Notes under the pieces: generated by a model | Told to the model about the DNA's origin: nothing | What the model saw: the letters and a program-made list of their open reading frames with translations, nothing else | The model's database searches: none | Shown: positions 32,808 through 42,852 of the stretch, piece after piece | Layout of the letters: each line of letters starts with the position of its first letter | How positions within the stretch are numbered: the first letter of the stretch is position 1 | Source of the DNA: Diabrotica undecimpunctata | Lineage: Eukaryota; Arthropoda; Insecta; Coleoptera; Chrysomelidae | DNA: 64,000 nt | Assembly: GCF_040954645.1 (NCBI RefSeq) | Contig: NC_092807.1 | Coordinates: forward strand, 84,634,608-84,698,607 | Direction: 5' to 3' | Made by a program: the position numbers and the translations under genes

Positions 32808-34838
32808 AGTTTATTACAGCTGCCGCCGTTTCTCGCAACCTAGCTTCAAACGCTTACGATCGTTCGAGTCATCTACTTGTAGACCCCTATCTTCCATTGC
32901 ACCTTTTACTTCTTGTCTCCACGATATTCTTGGTCTTCCCTTTTTCCTGCGGTTGGTAGGGATCCACTGTAACATTCTCTTTGGCCATCGTTAATTATTC
33001 ATCCTTTCTACATGGCCATACCATTTCAGCCTTTTGCATTCTATAGTTTCCAGGATGTCAATGTATATGCCCATACGCTCTCTGATTTAAGTATTCCTTA
33101 CTCTATCTCTTCTAGTGAGTTGGCAACATCTCCAATAATTCATTTCCATTGCTTTTATTTTAGATGCGTCATTTTTATTTATTACCCAAAGCTCTGAACC
33201 ATATGTAGCAATGCTTTCTATGATACTTTTGTATATCCTAATTTTTGTGTTTCGGGTGATGTGGTTATTCCAAAGTATACTATTCAGTTGACGTATTGCT
33301 GAATTTCCTTGACCAATTCTAGTAGCTATTTCTTTTGTATTCCGACCATTGTTTGTAATGTTTACACCGAGATATTTATAGCTATCAGTATTTTGAATTT
33401 GTTTGCTTCCTAGTTCTAAGTGCTTTCCTTCACCTCCCACTACTACGTACTCTGTTTTGGATGGATTAATTGATAAGCCCCACTTAGTAGATTCTTCATC
33501 TATTTTTCGTAACATGTAGTGGATATCATCTTGATCTTCTGCAAGTATTACTTGGTCATCAGCAATATGCAAGCTGTACAGTGTATGGTCTCCAATTTTA
33601 ACATCCATAGGTTCACATTTTTTTTTTCCAAATATCCAAAACCCCCTCCAAATAAATCTTAAAGAGTGTAGGTGCAATGCAGCAGCCTTGGCGAAGTCCT
33701 TTGGTCACTTTTATCTTTTTTGTCACTTTTTGTCCAATCTTTATTACACTCGTCATATCATCGTACAACTCCCTTACAGCATTAATGTAAATCGGTGGAA
33801 TATTTTTGTCTTCTAGCACCTGCCATAGCTTGGCTAATGGGACACTGTCAAACGCTTTTTGAAGATCAATAAATACCATGTGTGTCTCCATATTATGTTC
33901 CAAACGCTTTTCTATTGTTTGTTTTAGGCAGAACACATTGTCTATACAAGAACGACCAGTACGAAAGCCACTTTGATCTTCAGCGTCTTCCCAGCAATCT
34001 TCAATTCGGCTTTTAATTATCTTCCCGTAGACTCTACAGATTGAGTTAGTTACACTAAGCCCTCGGTAGTTCTTACAATCTTTTCTGTCGCCTTTATTTT
34101 TGTATAGATTGCTAATATATGCAGTTTTCCATTCTGGGGGTAGCTCTTCTCCTCTCAAAAATAAATTAAAAGTATAAGCCAATAGCGGAAATAGTTTGTC
34201 AGGGCCATATTTAATCAGTTCAATGGGTACTTCCCCCGGTCCTGGAGCCTTTCCATTTTTCATAGCGTTGGCGTGTTTTTTAATTTCTTCTGGTGTTATT
34301 TCAGTTTCTTCGCGGTAGGAAATATCATATTTTGGTAGCTAATATCTTGGAATTCTGTTCGATCTTCTGTCAGCATTTGTTTTCCTAATTGTTTTACAGT
34401 CTTCTTTACTTCTTGCTGTACCCATAAAATTTTCTACGTTATCGCAGGCTTTATTCCACATCTCATTTTTTTCTTTATTTACCTCTTTTTTACTTCTTTG
34501 TTTAAGCTGTTGTACTGTTGTCGATAGTAAGGGTCCTTTGTTGCTAGCCATTTGTTATACATATTCTTCTTCTTCCCCACAAGATCTTCTATTTCTTTAT
34601 TCCACCATTCATTTCTATTTTTTATGCTATCCACTTCTCCAATAGCTTCCATTGCAGCTTCGTCAAGAGCTTTCATAATTTCGTTGTACGTATTAATTGA
34701 TGAGGAGTAACAAACATCGTGCAATTTCAGATTTAACCTCATTCGATACAGAAACTGGGTAGACTCATTTTCAAAACCTTGTAGATTATATCTCTTTGTT
34801 GCAATAATGTCTTGCAGTATCATTGAACTTTCGTTCAA
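32808..34838 (-). mobile_element. LINE with ORF2, 5'-truncated
   Basis: A non-LTR element read right to left, from the endonuclease-RT linker to the 3' end beside a TA tract. Coding is spread over four overlapping frames, so there are at least three frameshifts. The 5' cut point coincides with a perfect hairpin at 34818-34843. Confidence 0.88.
32850..34838 (-). pseudogene. LINE ORF2 (linker, RT, C-terminus)
   Basis: 34838-34340 is the basic linker (NRNEWWNKEIEDLVGKKKN, SLNKEVKKR). 34263-33613 is RT: NGKAPGPGEVPIELIKYG, DCKNYRGLSVTNSICRVYG, SGFRTGRSCIDNVFCLKQ, MVFIDLQKAFDSVPLAKLW and KGLRQGCCIAPTLF. 33677-33087 continues with SLHIADDQVILAEDQDDIH (catalytic A-D-D intact), SYKYLGVNITNNGRNTKEI and ATYGSELWVINKND. 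Decayed C-terminus follows to about 32850 (WYGHVERM, GRPRISWRQEVKGAM). The frame changes at a poly-A run near 33640. Clade not assigned. Confidence 0.9.
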
Positions 34839-34843
34839 TGATA
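34818..34843. repeat. Perfect 11-bp hairpin at LINE 5' junction
   Basis: TATCATTGAAC, loop TTTC, GTTCAATGATA. It lies exactly where recognisable LINE sequence ends. Such a snap-back could have been made when the truncated cDNA end was joined. Confidence 0.8.
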
Positions 34844-35344
34844 ATCAAAAGGCAAGCCTTATCAGACCCATAACTAGGCGAAGAAACGAATAACATATCG
34901 TTTCTTCAAACTATGCGCTAGACTAGATTTAAGTTTAACACGGTTTTCTTTTCTAATTTGTTCAAGTTTGTTTCGTTGGCTGTGGCTTTGCTAGATAGTG
35001 GGTGAGTACGGTGGAAATCTTCTTAATTTATCCACGCTCTTCACTAATCAGATGAGTCATTTAAGTATTAGTGGCGCTCATGATTCGCTGAATGCTACGC
35101 TTCTATGATCAGTGAAGTCCCCTGATTCTTAATAAAAGAGTGGTAGAAAATTCAAGAGCTAGCCTATTGATGACTCCAGCTCCAAATAACTCTCACTTTA
35201 ACGATCAACTTACCATAAAATCACGGAAGGCAAAATAATACCAAGCAGTCTTGAACACTGTTCAATATGACAAATCGCTCCAGGTAAGCTTTTTTTACAT
35301 CTTTAAAGAGAAGAAGAAAAATCTGCATACAGACACCTCTGACT
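34844..35344. other. No gene recognised
   Basis: No family motif on either strand. Confidence 0.5.
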
Positions 35345-36300
35345 CACACAGGTAGTGTTGGGTTCCCAATACCCTAGCGAAGCCGTGCCAGGGCGAGATG
35401 CCCTAGGAATTTAGACCTTTGACACCTCGTCCCGTCACCACTTCGAGTTGGTTGGCGTCCAACTAAAAACCTCTCCTCTGTCACACCAGATATCAGGATG
35501 GAAGGGCCGGTTAAGGCAAACATCTCTCCTGATGCCCTGCTATCGCCCGATTTCCATTCTTTCTCCGATACATTCATCGAGGAAACTACACCCACACGAA
35601 CCACCAAGGACTTTCAACCCCCTGCCTTAGCGAGGCTGCCATCTCTCTCGCGTCGTCTGTCTCTTATTTACTCTTATTTCGGCCTGCGACAGTTTGAACC
35701 CCACCAAGGTGCTACTCGCTTGTTTTAAAATTCTGTTGCGAGTTCCCTCTCCTCTCGTTCTTTTGAAGAGAGCAGCTGCCTGATAAATTTGTGGATCCGT
35801 GTCCACCACCACTCATCCCTCATCATTTTCCCCACCATTTCTCTCACGGAATCAAACATTCTGCAGTTACACTCTCTTACAAACTTCTCTTTTTCATCCG
35901 CCCAACGCTCACACTCCAACATCGTGTATGTCACAGTGTCCGAGAAACCACAGTAAAGGCACTGATCGGACTGAGCCCTCCTAAACCTGAAAAGGTAGCT
36001 GCGGAAGCAGCCATGGCCTGTGAGCATTTGCGTTAGATATTAATCCAGCTGCCTATACCCACAGTCCACCCAGCTTCGAAGGTTCGGGATTAGTGACTTC
36101 GTCCACTCCGCCACATCACGTGTTGCCTCCCACTCTTGTTGTCACTGACCAATTGAAACTAATCTCTCGGTCTTATCTCATTCATTTCTCGCTTTCCAAT
36201 GTTCCGTCCCCTACGACTCTGAATCCTTGCCCTTTCACCTGCCAGCACATGTAAAGTAACACAGCCCGTGGTAACCCACAAAGCGGCAGCTGACACAGTC
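35345..36300 (-). pseudogene. R1-like LINE, C-terminal end and 3' region
   Basis: 36290-36200 gives CAYRTVSAAALWVTTG, matching the YRTVS-x-x-A motif after RT in R1-clade proteins. Then EWTKSLIPNLRSWVDCGYRQ and, after a TAA, LTGHGCFRSYLFRFRRAQSD, CLYCGFSDTVTYTMLECERW (the CCHC knuckle typical of R1/Jockey C-termini). It ends KEREERELATEF at 35725. The GC-richer 380 bp that follow (to about 35345) are probably its 3' untranslated region. R1 elements normally sit in 28S rRNA genes; no rRNA sequence adjoins this copy, so it is an off-target or related-clade insertion. Confidence 0.8.
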
Positions 36301-36685
36301 CTGTAGGCACATGCTACCCGCAGCAAGCTCCAGGTAAGCTAGTCAACATCAACAAAGTTTGCCGCCCACTGAAGGGAGCAGCAAAAGATCAATGAAGAAG
36401 TGATAAGTTCTTGAAAAAATTGTAAAAAGCCTGGCAAGCTAAACCTACTTGTGCTGACAAAACTCATGGCAAGAAATACCTTAGGCAAGATTGCGAGATC
36501 ACTTAGCCTACGAAACTACTAACGTGTCAAGGCACCGCTACTCGAATACTGTTATGGTCCCATAGTTGCCCAACGAAGATCATGCTAAAGGTGCACCTGC
36601 TACTTAATTTATTGTTCCAGCTTAGTGCAGCTCGACTAACATCTGTCACCAATTACAGCAGTTACGCCGTTCAGCTGTAATTGCT
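36301..36685. other. Possible further R1-like remnant, unassigned
   Basis: Composition is like the R1-like part on its left, but the frames are too broken to assign. Confidence 0.35.
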
Positions 36686-36694
36686 TGATATATT

Positions 36695-36965
36695 AACATT
36701 CAGAAATTAACTCAGTGGCTGTTGCACTAAATTTAGAAGGCTCGGGTTTGATCTCCGGCACAAACATTGGAATTTTTTTAATTTCTAATTTAACTAAACG
36801 GCTAACATGTGGCTAACATACGGGCGGGCACGTAAGCCGTCGATCCCGACTATATAAGTAATCGTTAATACTAAAAGCCTGAGCCTGATGGTTACACGAA
36901 TGGAAGATGTACAATAAGCCAATTGACTGCAGTACGACCCGTTACAACAACAAACAGCTTCCGAA
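36695..36965 (+). mobile_element. tRNA-derived SINE
   Basis: A head with RNA polymerase III-type boxes: TAACTCAGTGGCTGTTGCAC (box A-like, 36708-36727) and GGGTTTGATCTCC (box B-like, 36744-36756), 33 bp apart as in a tRNA. The body follows with GGCACGTAAGCCGTCGATCC and CCTGAGCCTGATGGTTACAC, and it ends near CCCGTTACAACAACAAAC. The body wording resembles SINEs widespread in insects. No intact tRNA fold remains, so it is not a tRNA gene. Confidence 0.6.
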
Positions 36966-38297
36966 AAAATATATCCGCTGGGGCCATTGCAATGCTTTGT
37001 TTTAATTAGAGATTACAATTCTTCTAGTTCTGAACTGACTCTGAATCTAGTTCTAAACTAAACATTGTATGGCAGCCAAAGAGAACATCCAAGTGCCGAT
37101 AGGCAACTCAGAGTCAACTGGTAGGAATTAGGCTCAATTTACCTTGCTTAGGCCCGGTATGTTCCTAGACCGTGATCAAGTTCATCGCTAAGCTCGATAT
37201 GTTTCGATTTTCAGATTCAATTCAATTTGCCGACTTTTCTTATATACATTATTTTATTGACTAGAGACTTCATCTGGGAGACCTGCTGCTTATAGAGTAA
37301 TTATTCTTGTAAAAAAAATTCATTAATAGAGAAAATTCAAAAATATCTTTTTATGAATTTATAATAAACCAAGTGGCGTCTCGACTAGTGTGGACCCACC
37401 TTGCTGGGACAAGGGTTAAATCTATAAAAAATAGGTTTTTTCAATACAATTTAGTAGTAAAATAGATCAAATACTTCAGTATTGAAAGTAGAAACGTTAA
37501 TGGAAACATTATTTTCCTAACTCTATTAAATTACTGAAATTTTGTGTTAACCAATGTTCGACTATCATCCTGTATAATATAAAGTATCGGCATATCCGAA
37601 GTGTTTATCCTCATTACATACCCTGAGATATTGCGTAACGACAAAATAATTAGAATGGGATGTGAGAGTATAATTGTGGATAAGTCGATATGATTCAAAG
37701 CAGTAGCGATTGCATACAATTTCAAACTGACTGGTCACGGAGATACGTGGTTCATGCACTTGGTTAGGTGGTAAACAGATATGGTAAATAATGCGGGGGG
37801 TTATGACAGTGCATAATTTGTATGTATTTAAATTTTTATTGTCTTGACCATGCGTTAACTAATCTTTGAACGTCGCTAAATGAATTGGTGTTGAATATCT
37901 AGAACATCCTTTGTTAGTTCAAGTTAGTTAAACCTGTTTGTTTTTGCATACGAAAGTTTGGGTACATTGTATTTTCTCTAAATTATTATTTTGGTTTTCG
38001 GTTTTTTAATTAACCTACCAAAATTTTCTTACCTCTTGCTCAATTGAAACGGTTCAAAAGAACCTATAAATTGGCATTTATGTCTGTCGCTAGTACGTTG
38101 TCGTCGGCATATCTAATACTGGGGTATTTTAGCACTATTCATTTTAAGCCTTTTTTAATTTACTAGAAGTTTTTTTAAGCAAAGCTTCTGTAATGACGAT
38201 GTATTAATTTTTCTTCATAGTCACATGCTTAGGCAAGCGTGACGGAAGTAGTGGGACAACATGGTTTGTAGTTCGCAGTCACAGTAAACAGTTCTAA
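36966..38297. other. No gene recognised
   Basis: AT-rich. A faint RNase H-like reading (ELYAIATALNHIDL, minus strand, around 37700) hints at a LINE remnant but is too weak to annotate. Confidence 0.45.
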
Positions 38298-38299
38298 TT

Positions 38300-38343
38300 G
38301 TACGGCCAGGCTTGCGAGCGATTTATCGCGCGAGATAAATCGT
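38300..38343 (+). repeat. Harbinger terminal inverted repeat, left
   Basis: GTACGGCCAGGCTTGCGAGC then ATTTATCGCGCGAGATAAAT and CGT. Pairs with 41097-41140. Confidence 0.92.
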
Positions 38344-38413
38344 TCACGACAATGTAGCGGGCGACAAGCGAGAAGTTGTCCACAGAAAAGCGATTCAAAT
38401 ATCCGTTTTCGTC

Positions 38414-40644
38414 ATGCCTCTCACACAAAAACGTCGAATTGCTCTTCTTTTAGAAGATGATCCATTCATAGAGTGTTTGTTAAAAAGCAAAAGGAAGTAT
38501 GGTGTACATCCCATTAATAGATATAGGAAAGCATACGGGGAATTTCATCACTTATACAAACAGTTGCGAAAATTCCCAGAGAGATTTTTCCAGTACCTCA
38601 GAATGGGCATAAACACATTTGACCTACTCCTAAATAAAATTAAAACAAGTATTGGGAAGAAAACTACCAATTTTGGAAAACCAATTTCTACTGAAGAAAA
38701 ATTAGTGGTTACAATAAGGCAAGTGAAAAACTATTTTATTAACATAGTAAATAAAAAACTAGTCGAATGACATAGTAAGTAAAACACTATTTTAAAGACA
38801 TACGGTAGGAGCCTGCGTTGAACTCTTCTTCGGTATGCACGGAGCAGTAGTTGTGTGGTAGTGACTGTTGTGAGGGCTGACAGGGCAAAAGTTCATGATA
38901 TGTTAATGTTTCATCATATTTAGATAAAAAAGGCTCATCAGACTGCTGTGTCTCTTGCATCAGTGGCTGTTGTGGCGTTACAAACTGCTGTTTCTGTTGC
39001 ACCAGTGGCTGCTGATAAATTAAAAACTGCTGTTTCTGTTGCTCGGGCTGCTTTTGGTTCACGGTTTCTTTAAATGTGTCAAATACTAACTGTTGTATTT
39101 TACTCCTGAGTTCTAATTTATCAAAAAGGGACATATTTGCCATATATGGCAGTAAACTTTTAAAAAAATGCAAATCTGCACTATCTGGTTCTTCACCCCG
39201 GTTAATTTCTTTTTCCAACAAGGATTCTTTTTCTCGTAACTCCAAGTATTGTTGGTTGATATTTTGGGTTTTTCATTTTTCAGAGATGCGACGTGGTTCA
39301 AATTCGGATTTAACAGAAGCATTGCTGGACGGGCGTGATGTTGACTTTTAAGATTGTGAACGTGATGATGATGCTTGGGACTGCCTCCTTCTTAATCGTG
39401 AATCGTGGAGTGACGTGAAGCATTACTCTCGTGATTACTTCCACTAACATTTTCACTATTTCACCATCCATAATTCCATTATCATCTCGTTGTGTATCGA
39501 CTTGCGAACATCTGGCATCATTTAAATTACCCTGAGTCTGGGCAGGTCTGGTATAATCTCTTAAAAATTGCATACTTTCAAAGTACTGCCATTTGCTTTT
39601 AGTTGGTATTGCTTGTGATCCGGATTTTAAAACAGGAATTTTTTGAACTTAACGTCTGAACTGATCTTTAAGATTCTTCTACTTTGATTTTGCGATATTA
39701 CCTAAAACAAGAAACCATTCTCGTTATACCGATACTACCAATACAATATCTTTTTTTGATACCACTTGATGGACTCTCAATATTTTTAATCCATTAAACT
39801 TTTAATTTTGGACACTGTTTTTTAACATTAGATACATTAAAAATATTAAAGGGATAGTTTAACAATCTATATATGTAAATATGTATATAAATATATTTTA
39901 TTCTAAAAACTAATTTGATTGCTTTTGTTTTAGGTATTTAGCTACTGGATGTTCATTTAGAAGTCTTGCACTTTCATTCCGAATGGGCAAGTCTACAATA
40001 AGCATGATAGTTTTTAAAACAGTCGAAATAATTTGGAGTAAATTGGTACAAGAATATAAGCCCGTGCTTTCTGCGGAACATTTACAAAAAGTAATATCGG
40101 ATTATTATAATCGATGGAAATTTCCCAACTGTTTTGGCTCAATTGACGGAAAACACTGCCAAATAAAATGTCCACCAAACTCAGGATCAAGTTATTTTAA
40201 CTATTTAAAATACTTTTCGATAGTATTACAGGGTGTGGCTGATGCTGATAAAAAGTTTCTGACTATAAAAGTAGAAGGCAGGGGAAAGCAAAGCGATGGT
40301 GGGACCTTTATCGCGTCAACCTTATTTAACTGATTGGAAGCCAAACAATTTTGCGTCCCCCCAGATCAAGAACTACCAGGATCAAACATAAAATGATCTA
40401 ATGTTTTGATTGGTGATAAGCTTACCATTTGAAAAAATACCTAATGCGACCGTATCCACGCAGAGTGCTAACACCCAGAAAAGAATATTTCAATACGCGT
40501 TTATCTATAGCCCGAAAATGCATTGAGTGTGTGTTTGGAATTTTATATTTAAAATGGCGCTTTTTATCAAAAGATATAGAGACATATAATATGAATAAAG
40601 GAATGAAATGCTGTTCAAGCAAACTGAGGACAAGGAAGAAATAA
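38414..40644 (+). pseudogene. Harbinger transposase, two exons, GC-AG intron
   Basis: Exon 1 (38414-38718) opens MPLTQKRRIALLLEDDPF and has NRYRKAYGEFHHLYKQLRKF, RMGINTFDLLLNKI and ISTEEKLVVTIR. It ends at AAG|GCAAGT, a GC-type donor with otherwise ideal consensus. Exon 2 begins after TTTTGTTTTAG at 39934 with YLATGCSFRSLALSFRMGKS in the same frame. The DDE nuclease follows: FPNCFGSIDGKHCQIKCPPN (first Asp), QGVADADKKF, GRGKQSDGGTF (second Asp region). Further on LIGDK, then YLMRPYPRRVLTPRKEYFN and RKCIECVFGILYLKWRFLS with the final Glu. Stops at 40331 and near 40393 and a frameshift near 40425 inactivate it. A poly(A) signal AATAAA lies near 40754. Confidence 0.9.
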
Positions 40645-40972
40645 TAATCGATCATCCAAAGAAGCAGTACAAATCAGAGACACGTTTGAAGAATATTTAT
40701 ATAAACATCAGTAATCACATGTATTTCATATAAATTCAAATTTATTTTATATGAATAAAAAATACTAAACTTTCGTTTTAATTAGTATAACATAACCTTA
40801 AAATAATTTCTTAAAAAATTAATATAACTTACCTTCTACACCACAAGCAAGTCCGACTTCTCTCCATAATTTTGTGTGTCACACTTTTGCTTTTAAAATG
40901 TTTGTGTGTATCCTGCCATAAAATGGGTTTACTATGCAATTCGAAAATTAAAATTTCTTTGGAACAGGACAT
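38787..40972 (-). pseudogene. Harbinger MADF/BESS accessory protein, two exons
   Basis: Exon 1 (40972-40833): MSCSKEILIFELHSKPILWQ and THKHFKSKSVTHKI, a MADF domain start, then after a one-base slip W-R-E-V-G-L-A-C-G-V-E and a donor GAAG|GTAAGTTAT. Exon 2 starts at 39701 (acceptor TTGTTTTAG) with GNIAKSK-KNLKDQFRR- (two stops) and KWQYFESMQFLRDYTRP, the rest of MADF. After a Ser/His-rich linker with frame changes comes DSADLHFFKSLLPYMANMSL, a BESS motif. The tail is Gln-rich and ends at 38787. Such proteins bring Harbinger transposase to the termini and into the nucleus. Two nonsense codons and at least two frameshifts are present. Confidence 0.85.
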
Positions 40973-41096
40973 CGTGCTGTTAAGTTTAAGACAAAATGGA
41001 ACTATAAAATCGCTTAGAAATCAAACCCCATTGGAAACAGAGCGACACGCTTAGCCGCTGAGCGATTTTTCGCTAAGCAATTTTTTAGGTATGGCC

Positions 41097-41140
41097 ACGA
41101 TTTATCTCTCGAGAAAAATCGCTCGAAAGCCTGGCCGTAC
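41097..41140 (-). repeat. Harbinger terminal inverted repeat, right
   Basis: Read inward: GTACGGCCAGGCTTTCGAGC then GATTTTTCTCGAGAGATAAA and TCGT. Four differences from the left terminus. Confidence 0.92.
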
Positions 41141-41142
41141 CC

Positions 41143-41749
<607 letters not shown>

Positions 41750-41799
41750 ATGTATACATTTCTATCTCTCTTTCATTAAGTTTTTCTTATTCCCTATTT

Positions 41800-42415
41800 C
41801 TTAATGTCCACCTGTATGAACACGTTTGAAGTCTCCTTCGTCGTGACCTTTTCACCGGTTTTTTTCACTACCTTTTTTCGTTTCTCAATACTGCTGAGGG
41901 CGACTTGTCTAATAGTGATCGTCTTTAGTGACTCCCTTAAGTTTTTTTTATTTTAAATCTCGACCTTTGTGTTTGTATGGTCGGATATTAGTGTCATTAC
42001 TACTCAACTATTTGTAACGCTGGTAAGTTTTTCTATTGCCTTTACCATGGGCGTTATGTCAAAGCTTTCCTCCTCCTCCCTAGGTATTTTCTCCTCAAGT
42101 GAGGAGTTCCTTTGCAAAATTGCCTCCCCTGGAAGATCTCTTTTGGTCAGGTCTCTACCCCTGACCGGAGATCTTCCAACAAATCCCGTTTCTTCCGAAG
42201 ATCATAATATTTTCCTTCCTCTTTTATACTTCGCTGAGGACTTTCTCTCTGTTCTTTTTACCGTTGATGTACACTGTATTACACAGTGCGCTCTTACCCA
42301 CGCTAATACTTGAAATAAAGCGGGGATTCGCCAGTTCTCCGAGGGCACCGTGCGGCCGTCTAACGCTAGTCCATTCACCACTTAGACATAGATTGCCTGA
42401 CACCATGTAGTTGCG
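41800..42415 (-). promoter_or_regulatory. Structured LTR- or leader-like block with TATA box
   Basis: On the minus strand TATAAAAG (42228-42221) is followed by GAGGAAGG. Around it lie stable hairpins: GGAAGATCTC...GAGATCTTCC (42131-42177) and ACACTGTATTACACAGTG (near 42272). G+C is higher than in the neighbours. I recognise no protein here. It resembles the terminal repeat of a retroelement whose body is missing. Confidence 0.35.
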
Positions 42416-42439
42416 GATTTTTATCGAGGTTTACTCCTC

Positions 42440-42600
42440 TGAATGGAATGGAATCTTGGACCTTGAGTGGGACATCAATAAAAAACTGGAATTATTCGAG
42501 CTGTGGGCGTATAGAAAAATTCTGAAAATATCGTGGACAGAACACGTCACAAACAAAGAGGTTCTGAGCATGTATAGCAAAAAGGCCAAAAGCCGAAGAA
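42440..42600 (+). pseudogene. LINE ORF2 scrap
   Basis: KKLELFELWAYRKILKISWT then EHVTNKEVLSMY, the KRLxAFExWxYRRxLKISW block of endonuclease-type LINEs. Only about 50 residues are present; the Jockey-like element on the right probably cut it off. Confidence 0.65.
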
Positions 42601-42852
42601 AAAGTGTTTCTATAAGGGAAAGCAATAGAAAAGATTTTTTTATTCCATAATCATCACTACGATGATGATTATTCCAATTACTATCTGGTCATAAGGGACC
42701 AATGAGCAATTTTAATTTAACCTAAATTACTACTGATCCTAAAAAGTAAGAGCTTACCCCATAGCGTCTCTAATCTTAACAAGATAGGGCACTACTCTAA
42801 CATGCTCACGAGGACAAGCACTATGCTATGCTTTTTACTATCACCTATCACT

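Larger units (their letters stand above)
38298..41142. mobile_element. PIF/Harbinger transposon, 2.85 kb
   Basis: Inverted termini of 44 bp (38300-38343 and 41097-41140), four mismatches, starting GTACGGCCAGGCTT. Each terminus contains its own small palindrome (CGATTTATC...GATAAATCG). Between them lie the two genes typical of this superfamily: a DDE transposase (+) and a MADF/BESS DNA-binding protein (-). The flanks read TAA on the left and TTA on the right, so the expected 3-bp TWA duplication is not an exact match. Both genes are broken, but lightly. Confidence 0.93.

Noticed and set aside
35448..36036. Several 60-80 codon plus-strand ORFs
   Set aside because: Antisense to the R1-like C-terminus and its 3' region; no family similarity of their own.
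36695..36770. tRNA gene
   Set aside because: Box A- and B-like sequences are present, but no cloverleaf arms pair and a SINE body follows.
37531..37759. RNase H remnant of a LINE (ELYAIATALNHIDL-like)
   Set aside because: Only one short motif, needing two frames, without any neighbouring LINE domain; chance cannot be excluded.
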